From Oreocharis arfaki (lineage: Eukaryota; Chordata; Aves; Passeriformes; Paramythiidae): a stretch of DNA of 64,000 nt. Made by a program: the position numbers and the translations under genes. The stretch spans positions 1 through 64,000 of the forward strand of contig VZRR01004605.1 in assembly GCA_013398015.1 (NCBI GenBank). The letters are read 5' to 3'. Shown one piece after another: positions 1 to 14,075 of this stretch. Below the pieces are notes generated by a model that made no database searches, had not been told where the DNA came from, and saw only the letters and a list, made by a program, of their open reading frames with translations. Numbering within the stretch: position 1 is the first letter of the stretch; each line of letters begins with the position of its first letter.

Positions 1-3000
1 TTTAAAAACATTTACAACAACTGGGAAATCATTTTGCTTGAGAAATTTCCACAACACTGAAGTCACTGCTGCTCTGAAAAGCTGCAATGATTGTTTGAAA
101 GGACTACCATGAGGAGTGCCATTCTGCAGAGGTGTGTAGCTCCAGACTGGAGATCTTTTACTTTTGTCCTTTAGGGTCACTTCCATTCCTTACAGTCACT
201 TCTATTTCAGGTGGATTTCAAGAAGATTAAACCCTATTTACAACCATCCTGCTTTTCATCTGAATTTGCACTGTACTCCTCATTCTTCATAGGAAAAAGA
301 AAGAATCAATTACACTCTATTCACTGAGGATCAGGCACACATCGTGAATAGTCCTCAAGATTAGATAATGGTCTATTCACTGCTCCTTTAAATATTAATA
401 CATAGTTAGAAAGTTAGAAAGGTAGAAACCAGATTAACAAAGGTGAGTTTACCTAGAGAGAGTCTGTATTAATGAAAAGCTAATGCTATAAATCTGGTTC
501 ACATGGAAGTGTGAACAAAATGTCAAGCTCAAGAGAATAACTGTTCTCCTTCCTACAGGTGGATTGCACAGGTACAAACATGCACAGCAGCTTTCCAAAA
601 TCCATGGCATTTTCAAAAACCTTTATGCAGTGAACTACTCTGCTCCTTGGGTATGTGTTACAAGACAAAGTGAAGTATCAGAGCTATAAAAACACACAGA
701 ATTCTCTACAAGTTCAAAGAAAGCAGCTTTTACACAACACTTCTGCACTTTCTCACAAACCAAAAATCTACATTACAAATCATTGTGTATGCAAAAACAG
801 CTCCCCAAGCTTTAGATAGTATCAGTATCTATTAATGCAGGGGTCTTAATATTATTCCATGCACACAAATTTGGGTTTTTTAGGGGGCAAAATAAACAGC
901 TGAGGCCATTATGAGCAGAAAAGCAGTGTCTTCTCTACAGCTAGTTCATTTTGTCTGAGTTTTGATAACACCAGATGTTTTCTAATGTTATACAAACAGA
1001 AGTTGTTGAAATTTATTGCTGCAAAAATCCTTTCTAGAATACTTATTAATATGCAAAGACACAAGATTCAGCCTGTGTCTAAACATCAAATTAGAGTCAA
1101 ACTTCTATTGGAAAATTGAAATATGTCAATTAGATTGAATTCTGGCATTAAAATGGAGCTGAACACAGAAAAAACTTACTGCTACTCTAAGACATTTTCT
1201 TTAGAAACAAAAAAGAGGCAGAGTAAAAATCCGTATTTCAGAGTAAATGCCTAGATTTACTCTTGGAATTTAATACTGAGGAAAAGTAACTCAGAGTTTT
1301 ATTGATTAAGACTTTCCTATTAAAATTACTTAAGACCTGTGACTTCTAGGAAGGACAAAGAAAACCTAGAGCTAGACAAGAGATGATCTGTCCCAGTTAA
1401 AGGCTTATCTGGCATTCATTTGTTTTCTTACAACTTTAAGTATGAGAGGTGGGCAAAAGACCACAGTGAAGCCTTGTCCTCTCCATCTAAGCAATTATTT
1501 AATTTCCATCCCTTGGGAAAGCTTCTGCAGGGATCAATTCCCAGGTCTTCCAAAAGATACCTGACTGGCAAAAAACGAATACAACCACCTACAACTACCA
1601 TCCCACTCCAGAAAAAAAGAAAAAAAAAGAAAAAAAAGTCCTCTCAAAAGTCATAATTTCACCATTTCTTTTGAGATAACAGGTATCACATTGTATCTTC
1701 AAAGGTACCTGTGTGTCTCTGTGTGTCTCTTTGTGTGTATATATAAAACAAAGTAATTCCTCTCTAGATCAGAGGCCCAAACAATCAGTAGCTCAACACT
1801 CACCAATAAACAGTCCAAAATGTTTTTTGCACTGTGCTGAAGCAGCTGCTATTTAAGGTAGCTTGCACATAATGGGTAAGGACACGGCTGAAATACATTT
1901 TTAGCCCTAAAAATGAGCAACTCTGATGAGGAAATTTAAATTGTGTCAAGTCAGGTAAATAAACACCCAAAAGCCAGGTCACATAATGGAATGTGGGTAC
2001 AATTATCATGTCCTTTTGACCATGGGAAGTTCCAATGTAAGGCTGGGTAATCAGAGCCAGCAAAGTTTATGTCAATGTACTGAAACACAAAAAGGTCACC
2101 TTTAGTGAATTAAATTAAATGCACAATGAATCAGGCAGCAAAGCTGCACAGCCACTACAGCTAACTGTCCATTGTATATAACAGTTAAGGGGGGACAGAT
2201 GGAATCTACATACTCAGTAGTTCAGCAGCATCTTGTTCTATTCACTCGCCAAATGAAAACCTTTGTAGCCTTCAGGTTTTCGTGACATGGTATTTTAGAC
2301 TTTCAAACTAGATTAACTGAATGTGTATTTTCTAATAATTCTACCAATGTACAATTCCTGGAAGTACTACAATAATTCTATTACCTGACACCGTTAGACA
2401 GGTTCCCACGTTGAAATCCTCTTAAAGGTTTTCAGACTTTTCACCAAAAGGCTTTAGCATTATCCAGCAGCATTTCTAATTTTTGCACAAATATGATCTA
2501 GACAGAAGCTACATCCTAAACTACAGCTTGCCTAAGAAACAGGCAGCATAAGACAAAACCCTTCTGCATCATCATAAATAAGGATCCTACTTATTCTGCT
2601 GCTAAAAGCATTCATGTTTTAAATCTCTTCACCTACTATTAAAAACTTTATCTCTCTTCTCTAACTTTAATAACATCTACATTGAAAAATAAATTAGTTA
2701 TTCCATAGGCGTCAACAAGCAAAGCACATCTTTCTTTTGCTTTAAAAAGAAAGCGGCTGGGAAGGCATCTTTTGAAACAGAGCAGCACAGACTGGCGGGC
2801 AGGGACATGACTGAAATTGTACCCTTCCAGTCAGCACAAACAACTGCCTATTTCAGTCCCCAGTTTTTTATGCATCATCCAGGATCATTTTGATTGGAAC
2901 CTATTTGTCTTCTGAAGACACTGAATACATTCCCACACAACTGTAGGAGCCTCTCTGTCTCAGGGAAACACAGTACTTCCTGGAATTCTTGACATACCAA

Positions 3001-4149
3001 GAAATCAGAGTTACTCCTATTGCTCCTTGACGACAGCGCTTATTATCAGTTCTGCCATTGACTTGGCCTGAAATCCAATTCTGGCCAGCTCCTTGACAAC
3101 ACGTTTAAGACAACCAAATACTTACAAAACCTCTTCTCATACTTTTTGTATCTGGGCAAGTTGAATTCTTGTTGCTGCTTAGTATTTTGTTGTTTTAATT
3201 TTTCTACTGGAGAGCTAAAACAAAATATTCCTCCTTGGAATTTTCATGCAGAGACTACAGTGGGATGGACATTGGGAAATAAAGAGTCCATATCCACCAA
3301 AACGTTTTAGATTTTAAGACTTTAGATTTTTTAGAGGTATGCTGAACATCAGCCTATCTAAGAAATGTGCTGACACAATAATAACTTTTTCTAAGAACAG
3401 CACCTTTCAGTTGCTGTTTTCAAGACCTTGAAGACTCTTCAACACAGCACAGTGCACGTTCATGAATGAATCCCCTATCACCATCTATGAGTTCTGGAAC
3501 TCTCAGAATGTCCCAGTCCTGCTGGGACGATGGCTGTTCATGTGCAGGAGACCAATTCCCCTGATCAGTGAAGATAACATAAGCTGAGATAAAGGAACGG
3601 AGTTATCATCATCTGTCTCTCAGATGGAAGAAAAGAACGAAAGGTAAAACTTTTCTAAATAATTTACTTCAACATCTACATTATTTTTACATTGTAAGTC
3701 AGTAGGAATAATGAACACAATCCTCAAAATACTGGTCAAAACCAAAATGATTTTACCAGTGTCAGGAAGGAGCAAGAGTCATGAACTGAACTCATATTTG
3801 CTGAACTTAAATCAACTGCTTTCACCTCAACCTTTCCTTTACTCTTCAGCACTACGTGATATTTGCAGCTCCAGGACTAATTTAAAGACTAGAAATAATC
3901 TTAATTTTCAAATAAGTGTCTGTCACATTCAATTAGAGAAATGTATTCCAGAATCCAGGTTAGACTTAATCAAAGAACAAATTTCCCTGCATTTGATTTA
4001 AAACCTTTCAGGAAAAATTTTACCAGAATTATAATGAAGGGGGGGGGGAGGGGAATGAACCACCACCCCAAAAACCTTCCATTAACAGTAATGCTAATAG
4101 GGAAGACATCCCTGATTTCTTCTAAAAAAACATATACACATGTAATACG

Positions 4150-4193
4150 AGTGTGTGTGTGCGTATATATATATAGATATACACACACATATT
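4150..4193. repeat. Composite (GT)n-(TA)n-(CA)n microsatellite
   Basis: A GT run is followed by alternating TA and then by a CA run, so the two outer arms are complementary and the tract can fold into a hairpin with a TA-rich loop. This is the usual outcome of microsatellite expansion; no function is implied. Confidence 0.9.
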
Positions 4194-5147
4194 TATATGA
4201 AACAAGATGACTTTCTCCTCCCTAACTATTTGCAAAATAACTATTTGCAAATAATAGAATGAAAGAAGAATCAAAACAGCAAAGTCTGAGCTGCAATGAA
4301 AGAAAACTGAGGGATTGGGGAATAAGCAGTTTTTCAGTTTTGGGGGCTGGAGGCGCAGTGATGTGAAAATTAGCAACCAGCAAAAAACATAACTGAAATT
4401 TCCTCCATGGAAAAGAGCTGCATAAATCTGTCCAAAAGAGAGAGGGGCTGCTTGACTGAAGAAAGAAAACAGTACACAAGAGCATTCAGAGATAAAGTGA
4501 CACATAGAATGCTTCCATCTGGCAGAGGTATTGACTGATATCCACAATATAACTACACAGACTAAGATATGGAAAAAAAAAAAATAAACCAACTCTCAAC
4601 AGAAAAGTAGTTTCAAAATGCTTTAAGTATGAAAGACAGAATTTGGCAAGACAAAGACTAGGACTGATCAAGAACAGTCCCTCAAATTGCTCAGGAGATT
4701 GTCACAATACGGCAAAGGACTGTACAGTCAGAATTTGTATAATGGAGTCAGAACTCTCAACAACTGCTACTTGAAAGAAACAATTAGGGACTGGCATATG
4801 TCCCAAATCAATAAATGCAGGTAATTCTAAAAAAGAGTATAACGGTCACATAAGAGAATCTAAAAAGCAAATAATTGAGCCCTGAACATAGCTGGTTTAG
4901 ATGTGATGCAGCTTTAGAAATTCTACACACCAAACGCCCTAGCACACATTTTAATCTCTTACTTCTTCAATCAACTTCACACGCAAGGATGCTCTTCCAT
5001 CTTTAAGGAAAAAACCCAAACTGCTTCATCTTGGTGTAGGCTGAGCTGCTGATGGCTGCTTGGGGACGGGCTGGGTATCAGTAGGTGCTCAGCAATTGTA
5101 CTGAGCATCACTTGTTTCTCTTCAGTTTTAGTTCACACTCTCCTTTT

Positions 5148-5205
5148 CATCACGATTATTACTACTATAATTATTGTCATTGTTATTATCATCATCACTA
5201 TTACT
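5148..5205. repeat. Imperfect ATT/ATC trinucleotide tract
   Basis: Degenerate runs of ATT, ACT, ATC and GTT triplets lie in a pyrimidine-rich setting. It is an old, interrupted trinucleotide microsatellite. Confidence 0.7.
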
Positions 5206-5692
5206 GGTTTTTTTGTTTCCATTTTTAAACCACTCTTAACCCAGTAGTTTTATGTTTTCTCTCCATTTGATTCTCCTCCCCACTGTGGGGAAGGAAGGGG
5301 AGGAGTGAGCAAGGGGCTATGTAGTACTGAGTCACCAGCCAGAGTTAAACCATGACACTTATTAAGAAACAAAAATGTTATTTTCAATCCTCATTTTAAA
5401 CAGCTTAACCTAAATTGTACTATTAAAAAGTCAGCATTTAAGTACAAGTTTGTTGAAGGCCAAGAACTCTCCTGTGGGGGAAAAAAGCTTTATTATAAAC
5501 TGATTGCCATTACGTTAAAAGTATACTGTTCCTCGATGCAAAGCACATCATCCATCGCATCTTAAGTGGTAAGTAAAATATCTGTAAATCACGAAAAAGT
5601 TTTAAAAATCCGTAGAAAAATTCTAAAACAAAAAAATATCGTGAATTTTATATCTATTTTATATTTCCTCCTCTCCCAATCTGTTAATAAAT

Positions 5693-5772
5693 GTATTTTT
5701 TGAAGCTCCTGGAGAACACCCATCTCTTGTCATACGATCCTTCCCTGGGCAGCCTGTCCCAGTATCTCACTG
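5693..5772 (-). mobile_element. CR1 LINE fragment, inverted partner
   Basis: Read on the minus strand, this contains the CR1 3'-region wording: a stretch like ctggaacaggctgcccaggga, then a degraded region, then a CTGGAGGTGTTCAAAAAA-like stretch that ends in the T-rich segment at 5694-5701. It abuts a forward CR1 fragment directly. CR1 is the dominant avian non-LTR retrotransposon, and copies are usually 5'-truncated. The identification rests on remembered CR1 consensus phrases. Confidence is lower than for the right-hand partner because the middle is eroded. Confidence 0.6.
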
Positions 5773-5950
5773 CTGTGAGGGTGGTGAAGTGCTGGAACAG
5801 ACTGCTCAGAGAAGTTGTGGATGCCCCATCCTTGGAAGGCTGGATGGGGCACTGAATGACCTGGTCTAGTGAAAGGTGTCCCTGCCCATGGCAGGGGGGG
5901 TGAAACGAGATGGTCTTTAAGGTCCATTGCAACCCAAAGCATTCTGAGAC
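5773..5950 (+). mobile_element. CR1 LINE 3' end (5'-truncated copy)
   Basis: The sequence follows the CR1 3' untranslated region closely: a gtgagggtggtgaagtgctg opening, a cagagaagttgtggatgccc block, a ctggtctagtgaaaggtgtc block, then gtccctgcccatggcagggg, and an ending close to the typical aacccaaaccattctgtgat. About 20 bases of the usual 'gtgttcaaggccagg' block are missing after the ttggaag at 5832-5838. The element is typical of sauropsid genomes and moderately diverged. It forms an inverted repeat with the fragment to its left. Confidence 0.9.
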
Positions 5951-8900
5951 TGTATTTTCTACACCTCATCGCATAGAGAGACACTCTTTAGGCAGTGAGC
6001 ACGGCCACAAAGGAGGAGGCCATATGTCACCTTGTTCCTGGGTGAGCAAAGTCCTCTAGCGCACTGTCACACTGGGTGAGATTTCTAACAGTGAAAAGTT
6101 TTCAAGTAACACTAAATAAGTCACTAATTCATTCAACTTATTTTTCCTTCCACCAGTGCTTTTAAGTTGTCCAAGGGCTACTTGGAGGTTTAACGACTAT
6201 TTTTTTAATTTAAACCACTTGAGCACCAATGGTTGCTAAGGCAGTACTGATTTATCAATATGCCACCTCAATATATTAACACGCAACTCTTTTTGCCGAA
6301 TTTTGTGCAATTACAGGCGAGTCCCCTTGAAGAGAGCTGGAAGCAATCAAACAACCAGAAGCAATCAAGACCCAGAGTGATAAGTACAAAATGGAGCTAA
6401 AAGGCTTGTTCCCTCAAACTGGTCACGCTGCTCAAATGGGAAGGGCTGCAAGACTTTCCACTGTGAAGCTGCCAAAAGAGGGCAGATAAGGATGGTTCAG
6501 TCATCACTGTCAGCAGTAGCACATTTCTACTGCAAATAAGGAAATAAAAAGGCTTAAGCCAAAGGGAAATATTCAAACATTTATGCGAATATTTCATCTT
6601 ATAAAGCACTTTCATTCCCAGCACTTCACTTCAGCTGTACTTAATAAAAAAAGAAAAACCCCTGTACTTTTCATTTAATTCATGCTTCTGTAAATTACTA
6701 TTCTGAAACACCTATTACCACATATTAAAAGAACACTGAAACAATTGAATTTGGCCTTCACATCAAGGTTACAAGGAACATGAACCAGGAACTGAATTCC
6801 ATTTTCAATGGCCCAGTTTTGATTTCAACATTTTAAATCAATTTGCATTTAAGGAGTCAACTGTATTTCACAGAATTAAGCAAAAGTAGTGGTAAGGTCA
6901 AGATGACAGAACAACTTCCAGGAACCAGCTCTGTCTACTCATCTTGTTGTTTAGAGATTGTGAACATGAGATCACACTCCATTTGCAATAATCAAAATAA
7001 TGTGTACTCTAAAGAAAGCCTATTTTTTTTCCAAAAAAAGAGGAGCATTTCAAAACATTTCAGATTGTATTCCTTCCCAAAATTAGATCTGTCACAAAGG
7101 TTCCTTCCTTTTTCCTTATATACCTTAGAAAAGAAAACAAGGGTCCAGACAGACTCTTTCTTTGTGTCATATTTGCTGAGCTCCTAGTGTAACTTTAATA
7201 AGCAATTTACAGAAGGGACACTTAAGTAGAAGTTTCAAGGACACAAGACAGAAATTCCTATCATTTATAAGCATCATTGGCAACTTGTTCATAATTTCTT
7301 TAAGCAGGGTTAAAGGAGCTAAGCTGATTGTGTAAATACGAAACAAAACAGCAGCTTATTCATGATTTGACACAAGATATTTGTAACAAATGAGAAACAT
7401 TAACTATCCATGGATCATTAAATACATGAAAATCATTTACATTAACCAAGTTGTACACTCCAAGGAACATTTTTAACATACTGCTGGTATAATTTCTTAA
7501 ACTACAAGCTATATAATCCATTTGATTTTTGCATTTTTTCTGCTCATTAAGAATCTTTCATCTGGTATTTTGGTACACCGGAGAGGTCAAGATCTCTGGC
7601 AAAATGAAACACATGACAGTATATACTTCAACTGCTTTTTTCATTCCAAATAAATTAGTTAATAATTGGTTTGAGTTGGATTTATTTTGCTTTGGTTTTG
7701 GGGGGAGGACTGGATGGTTGGGGGTGTGTGGAGTTATTTTTCACAAAGCAACTCCTAAACATCCAACACTTTCTAGTAAGTGCATTCAAATGGCAAGACT
7801 GATTCATTTTAGAAGGTAGAGCACATTTAGTAAACTAAAGTTTCAGGAAAATATATAGTCTGACAAGTTCTCTGTAGCCAAAATGCCTATCACAATCGTA
7901 AATTGGAATACTAGATATATAGTCTATCATTATATAAACCAATGTAACAGATAAAAGGCCTCCATATTCACAGACTTAGGTCACTTATAGTGACCTCAAA
8001 TCTTGAATTTGTTTCATAGTTCTTTGGAGTTTTTTCTCATGTTGGGTTAGAATGACTTCATAAAGCTAAACAGCAGGTTTGTTTGAGGGGTTATTTCTGT
8101 TGGGTTTGGTTGCCTTTTTTTTTAAAGTGACCCCTGTAGCCAAGTGCTAAAGAAGAAAGTCATAGAATGGCAAACTCACTGCAAAGTCTGTCAACAAAAA
8201 AGCTCAGTGCAGATCAGCCTCAAGCCTCTTCAAACCATCCACAATGAGATTCTAAGCAGAATCCAGCAAACATTTTGGTGAGCTCTGATTACATCCATCA
8301 AATTATCTCACAAACACGTTTCAGAGGAAGAGAGAGACAAGTAAACAAAACAATTACAAACAAAAGACTGAAACACAGTCTTATTTATATCCACATAAAC
8401 ACTTGAAACTTTAAGCTCTGTCTTTGTTAAAGACATTCATCTGTTACTGAAGATCCACTCCAGGCCATTAACAAATACGGTACAAATCCAGTGCCCTGCA
8501 GGGCAGTAGCAGGATCCAAAAGCTGCTGTGAAATATTTCATTTATGGAGGACATTTGCACCAAGTCTGGCTTTCTGAGCTGCTCAGATACTTTTCTTAAG
8601 ACAAACAAACAAACAAAAAAACAGAACAAAAACCCCAACCAAATACTACAGCAGAGTAATAGTAAAACCAAATTTTTCTACTTTTGTACAACTGTTCCTG
8701 TAAAACCATATCAGAAAAAGAATTAGCACAAGCATAAGAAATGAACTTTATATGCTACATGCTAAATGCAAATTTCCGAGTACATTGAGATTTTATTTTA
8801 GCAACCACAAAATCTAAAATGACTGTAGGAAGCATAGATTTATTTTGAGCAAATTTATTACAATATTTGAAGCACCACATAAAATATTCTATTTGCACTC

Positions 8901-11900
8901 AGCTACCAGTTCTGCAAGCACTTTCAAACTTGCTTTGGATACCAAACAGTTCCCTTGGGGTAAGCCCATAAATGCTATCCTACCAGCATCTGAGGAGGAC
9001 CCTTTCCACCTTTATCCCTTTGCCTGTCACCACAGATTACTCTGCTCTCACCACTAGCCTAACTGCAAGATTAACTTTGAAGTCTGTTTGAACATCTATT
9101 TGAAAATACAAAGGAGGGGAAAGAAAACACCTCCCTTATATTGGGTGCTATATATGTAAGATGGAACAAAGAAATAGAAATAATATCACATTTAAAGAAA
9201 TAAAAAATAAAAAAAAAAGAACCAGTAATGGCATGTTGTGCTTTGAAAAGACAAATTATCCCAGGGCCAAAATAGATTTTAATATGACTGTGCGCTAATG
9301 AGTTCATTTACACGCGCCTTAGAAAATTGCACGCATCACAACTTCTAGTAAAATTTAGTCCCAGTAGAATTTAACAAAAACAATTAATTTTCTTTTCTCT
9401 AAACAATTAGTATATTCTATACCAGTAATTCATCCCTTGCACAAAGAAGCTATAAAATTTAGAATAGCATTTTGAGTCTTATGTTTTTCAATCAAGTTAT
9501 GACAGATCAAAGTATTTCCTGCCAATCAAAAGAAAGGCTATTAACATCAGTTAATTTGATTCAAAGTTTGGAGAAGTTTCATCTTCACTGCAGACCAAAA
9601 CAGCAATCACTGAAAATACATGCTTTGCTATTTACTGCTGCTTTTCAAAAGAAAAAGAAAAATGAAATCAGAAAAAACCCCACAACCTACCGAGCATCAC
9701 ATCCCCTGAACTATCAGATCTCAAGTTCAAGTCACAAGTTTCGACCTTGTCAGGTATGCAAAGCTTATTATATGAATACATTAAGTTGGGACATGCCGCA
9801 AATCTGGGCACAAGGGACCTCAAACACCAAAGCTGATGAGCACTTTCGCTAACTAGAACAAAAATATTTTACAAAACAAGTGTCAAATCATTATAAAATC
9901 TTCTTATGAGCCTGGTCTTAAAAATATCATTTTCCCTGCTTTACAACAAAAATCAAGTCTGGGACATTAAAGTATGACAGCAACCTGTGTGTCTTTAGTC
10001 ATGCACAGCTCCCTTTATAGTCACTGAAGGCAGCAGAGCCCGGCGAGCTGTGCTGGAGGTGTTCAAAGTCACACTCTGCATCAGCTTTTCTCCCTTCTGA
10101 AGGGAGCCAAAGAGAATTAGGAAACTCTCCCAGGCTAAGCACTGTGCCTAGAAAGAGGCAGAATTGTTAAGAGTCTTGATCAAAAGACGTTACATCATAG
10201 ATGAAATACCATGTTTGGTAGCCATGAGATACGTGGCTACCAAAACAGTCATACAGCAAAGTAAGAACAATGATAAGATAAACGTAATTACTGTTTTTTA
10301 CCAAGACCCTGTAAGCACACAAGCTTTTTTGTCTTTCTCCTTTGAGCCAAGGGTACAGGGAGGGAGAAGCAGCAAGGAATACAAGATCCTCATTTAACTA
10401 ACATTCTCAAATTACAGAACGTGCAGGGATACTCCAAGCTCTGTTAAAAGAAAGAACCACAGCAAAAAAAATCTACTTCAGAGCTGGCAAAAACGAAATT
10501 TATTTTATCTCCTTCCTTCAAAAAGACTTAGAAAAAGTCATTGTTTAGACAGCTTATCATAAAGCTCATACAATTTTCCCTGCCGTAATGAAATTATAAA
10601 TTAGTTTACAAAAACATTAAGTGTAGAACCATAAAACGTTTACCATTTTGCATTTAATGAAATGCTCCAGCTCCAGTCTTGCAAAGGTTTATGCATATAC
10701 TCAACTTGATCCAGGTGAGGCATTTCACTGTGAGGGCTGTTATGTTAAAGTAGTAACAGCTGGTATAAACCGACATTAATTTGAAGCACATAGTTGTTAT
10801 AATAGTTACAAAAGGTTTTCATATGTGCTTAACATCACTTTTAGGCATGAAACACAATCTTAGTAGCACAAAGTAACTCCCATCTTAAGCTACATGTGCT
10901 GCCAAAGCACGGGAATAACATCTTTTTTGTTCATTTTTACATTCAAGTTTCAGTTGCTGATACACAGTTCTTATACCCCAACTATCAACGTAAATAGGAG
11001 TCATGTTTCTCATCCTTGATTTTCATTACTTAGTTTAAATCCACACTTTTTTCGTCTTAAGCTCTCAGAGCACTTCACTGAAGTACTTGATGGAAATGTG
11101 CAATGGAAAAGTGGAAAGCAGGGCTATGGTGAAAAAACGGTTGGACACAGAGACAGAAAGAGGGAAACCAACCTTTTGCTACAACTTCATTTTTCTCTTA
11201 AGTCAGCTAACAACATGCTCTGCCTCCTATATTATAGATTTCTGTACAACATTTTGCTCAAAGCAAGTCAGTGAAAAAAATCTCCTAAACTTTTTTGCTG
11301 TTCATAAATTACTATCTTCAACAGCCATTTGAGCAGTCGCATCTTCAGCATTGTGGTCTGCCTTTAAGTTGAACTAGGCTATTTTCCTTGTTATTCTTAT
11401 AAAGATAAAAAGAAGTCAGTTTTCCTCCAAAATTTTCAATTGTCAAGATGTCTTTTTAGGAGATTTCTATGCTTTTTAAGTCCTTCACAAAATCATTTCA
11501 GAGTCACTAGACAGAACTACAATAAATTTGAGTATTAATAAAACAAATCCATTTATTACATGCAAGATTTTTGAAGGGAGGAATTCTTATTCTCTTGACA
11601 TGCCACAGACATGTTAGAAACAAGATTACCTGAGAAAAGATAAAAACTTTCAGAGTCAGCATTAATCCACGGTCTCTTTTGATGGTCACTCCCTTGGCAG
11701 CAGGTATTAGCCTTCCCAAGCCCAGGCACTCAGAGGAACTACATTACTACTTTTACTGAGTCGTATTTACCAACCAAAAGGCCTTAATATGAGGGAAAAT
11801 ATGGAAAGGCTCAAATACCTGTGAAAACCCTGAGGGCTGTAGCAAACACGGGAGGAAAGGAAATTCCCACATCCCTGCCTGGAACTGTCAGTCCATAAAT

Positions 11901-13899
11901 CCCAGCAAACTGTGACTGAAGGTATTTAACCAGCAAATACAAAGATACATGAAATACGTTACCAAGATCTACAAAAAATAATAAAAAATCCATTTCCAAC
12001 CTTGAAGAGACATTCAAACGTATCGATATAAACCTGAAGTAAATTCTCATCAACATCTAACTGACCTGGGATACAATATCGTATTTTTAGGGCACAGACA
12101 ACGCCAACTCAATGTTCAAAATATTTGAAGACAATATTAAGAGGAAAATATTGACTATAACAAACCTGACACTGTTATTAGCAATATACAACCAGTAAAT
12201 ATTGTCCTACCCACAGAAGCACAGTGTTACCTCAATATCTATTCCCTGGACAGTTGCACCTATTTTTTTTGAGAATACCACATAAAATTTATTTCTGTTG
12301 AGAAATAAATCAACAGAATAGACTGAACTTCCATTCACAGAAAAGCTGGGTGCTACTCTCAGCTAGTTCTGTTCTCAGAGTGGCCATGTACCCAGAACAA
12401 TTTTCTACTGGACTGGACACTGTTTCTTCTCAGCAGTGAAGAGCATTAGCTGGATGCAATTTTGCAAGTGCAACTGAATTCATTAAGTCCCTTTGCCAGC
12501 GTTTCCATATGTACAAAAAGTGATAAATTTATGCTTTCAACAATGCAATTTATGACCAAGACTACCAATATTACAAAGTTAAATACTCTGGTGAAACATG
12601 TAACTTTTATTCTGTTTCGTACAGTACAAATATAATTAGACAAATCTTGACATATGCCTTTGGCTGACACTCTGTTTTCCTTTGCAACACATTCTTGAAA
12701 TATAGGAATTGTTTGGCTAGGAATTTAGTTAGTATTTATGCACGGCCACTTTTCATTGAGCTTCTTTGCTGCAAGGGTGCAATCACTTTGTGTTCAAGGA
12801 ATAGTCTGACAAACACAGAAAGCTTTTTTACCTTGCTATAAATTTAACATCCCTGTAACTGAACAATTCAGTCTGCTCTCCCAGACATCTGAGTGGCAGC
12901 AAGACTAAACATTCCCTGGTCAATCCACTTCTGACTAACGTCATTTTCTGCACAACACAAAGAGAAGGGAACTTGAAGGAAACATGAAAAAGCAACCTAT
13001 GAGATGCATTATTGAGAAATCTCAACTTTAACACCAGCCATATTACAACTGTGCCTACTTTGAGTCCCCAAGTAATTATACATAATGAAGGACTAATGTG
13101 TTGGAGGAACATTAATTAAATCAAACCCTTCTTCCTGGTTGGCATGTTGTATTATTTATATAATATTGCACTTACAGGCCACAGTGTCCTTATGGAAATT
13201 GGATACAAGTGCAGAGACAGGCTTTTACCATCAGCACTAAGTAGACCACTACCTTCAGAACAGTCTTAGAAGTTTTCTCATTGCTTGGGCAAAAAAGTAA
13301 AGAAAGAAACCAGAGGAAACTTCAGTTGGTGAGCTACAAATGTATGCTGGCCTTCAACCAAAATCAAGGAATGTGAAAGTAGGGAAAATGAGGAGGAAGT
13401 ACCAAAAGGCTCATTGAACATCTTATTTCTAAAAAAAATCCATTAATGTATTAACTTATATGTTAAAAATTCACTGCATTTGAAGATGTAAAAAATTAGT
13501 TTAAATTTAGCACTCACCTATGCATTACTGCAGTACCTTCAAAGCAGCAATGCTCAAAGAAAAGCTCCACAATTGCATGCCCTACATAGGTGTTAGATTA
13601 CACGTAGTCAGCAATTACATGGAGACATTTATATGGCATTTTCAAAAAAACTTTATGCTCCTAAATACTTTAAAAAAAAAAAAAACTTGAATGAAATAAT
13701 TTAAAAATCAGGCATTTTGGTGCATAAAGTGCTGAATGCCTTATTAAGTGATGAATTCCAGCCTTGTTCATTAAGCAGAATACCATTTAGATGGGATTTA
13801 CGAGATTAAATCTAAAGTTAAAAACAACGATTATTCCATTTCAAAAAGCTTCCTACACTTCTATAATAAAATTAATACTTTCCTGATCATAACAGACTT
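5951..13899. other. AT-rich non-coding DNA, no gene seen
   Basis: Nothing here passes as a gene. The open frames at 6843-7187 and 9472-9852 are Lys/Ser/Phe-rich, have no recognisable motifs and lack supporting splice signals. Simple-sequence content includes (ACAA)n near 8601-8620, A-rich runs near 9200-9220 and an A14 run near 13671-13684. A short CR1-like phrase (ctggaggtgttcaaag near 10050) is too small to call. Confidence 0.65.
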
Positions 13900-14075
13900 C
13901 AAAGTTTCAAAGCATTTCACAAGCATTATGCCAATTTCGTAAATCCAGAAACTATATTAAAACCAGTTGAAATGACCTGTCAGAGGATACATAAAGAATC
14001 AACAGTGGGAGTGTGAAGAAGTTGCAGGTTTCTTAAGACCCAAGCATCATCACTTCTACAACCACATTTGCATAC
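13900..14075 (+). repeat. Ancient amniote repeat relic (MIR/L2-type 3' tail)
   Basis: The order of phrases matches the shared tail of old amniote SINE/LINE families: a 'caaagcatttcacaagcatt' opening, a degraded 'attttacagatgaggaaact'-like part, then a 'aaatgacctgtcagagg...cagtgggag' part corresponding to the usual 'aagtgacttgcccaaggtcacacagc...gtggcagag', and a closing part with 'cttctacaacca' where the consensus has 'tttccactacacca'. It is strongly diverged, so the family assignment (MIR, L2 or a related core element) is an inference from remembered consensus. Confidence 0.45.

Larger units (their letters stand above)
1..5692. other. AT-rich non-coding DNA, no gene seen
   Basis: No open frame here shows codon bias, domains or well-placed splice sites; the longest (156 codons, minus, 4122-4592) is a low-complexity frame rich in Phe, Leu and Ser that reads across a microsatellite. 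Contents are unique AT-rich sequence plus simple repeats: a TG/TCTG-rich tract at 1709-1745, an A-rich AG tract near 1607-1640, a G10 run at 4039-4048, a composite GT/TA/CA microsatellite at 4150-4193 and an imperfect ATT/ATC tract at 5148-5205. It could be intron or intergenic DNA; the sequence does not decide. Confidence 0.7.

Noticed and set aside
4122..4592. 156-codon minus-strand frame
   Set aside because: It is hydrophobic and low in complexity, and its end is made of the CA/TA microsatellite. No start context, domain or splice support.
10045..10062. CR1-like phrase ctggaggtgttcaaag
   Set aside because: It is too short, with no CR1 sequence on either side.
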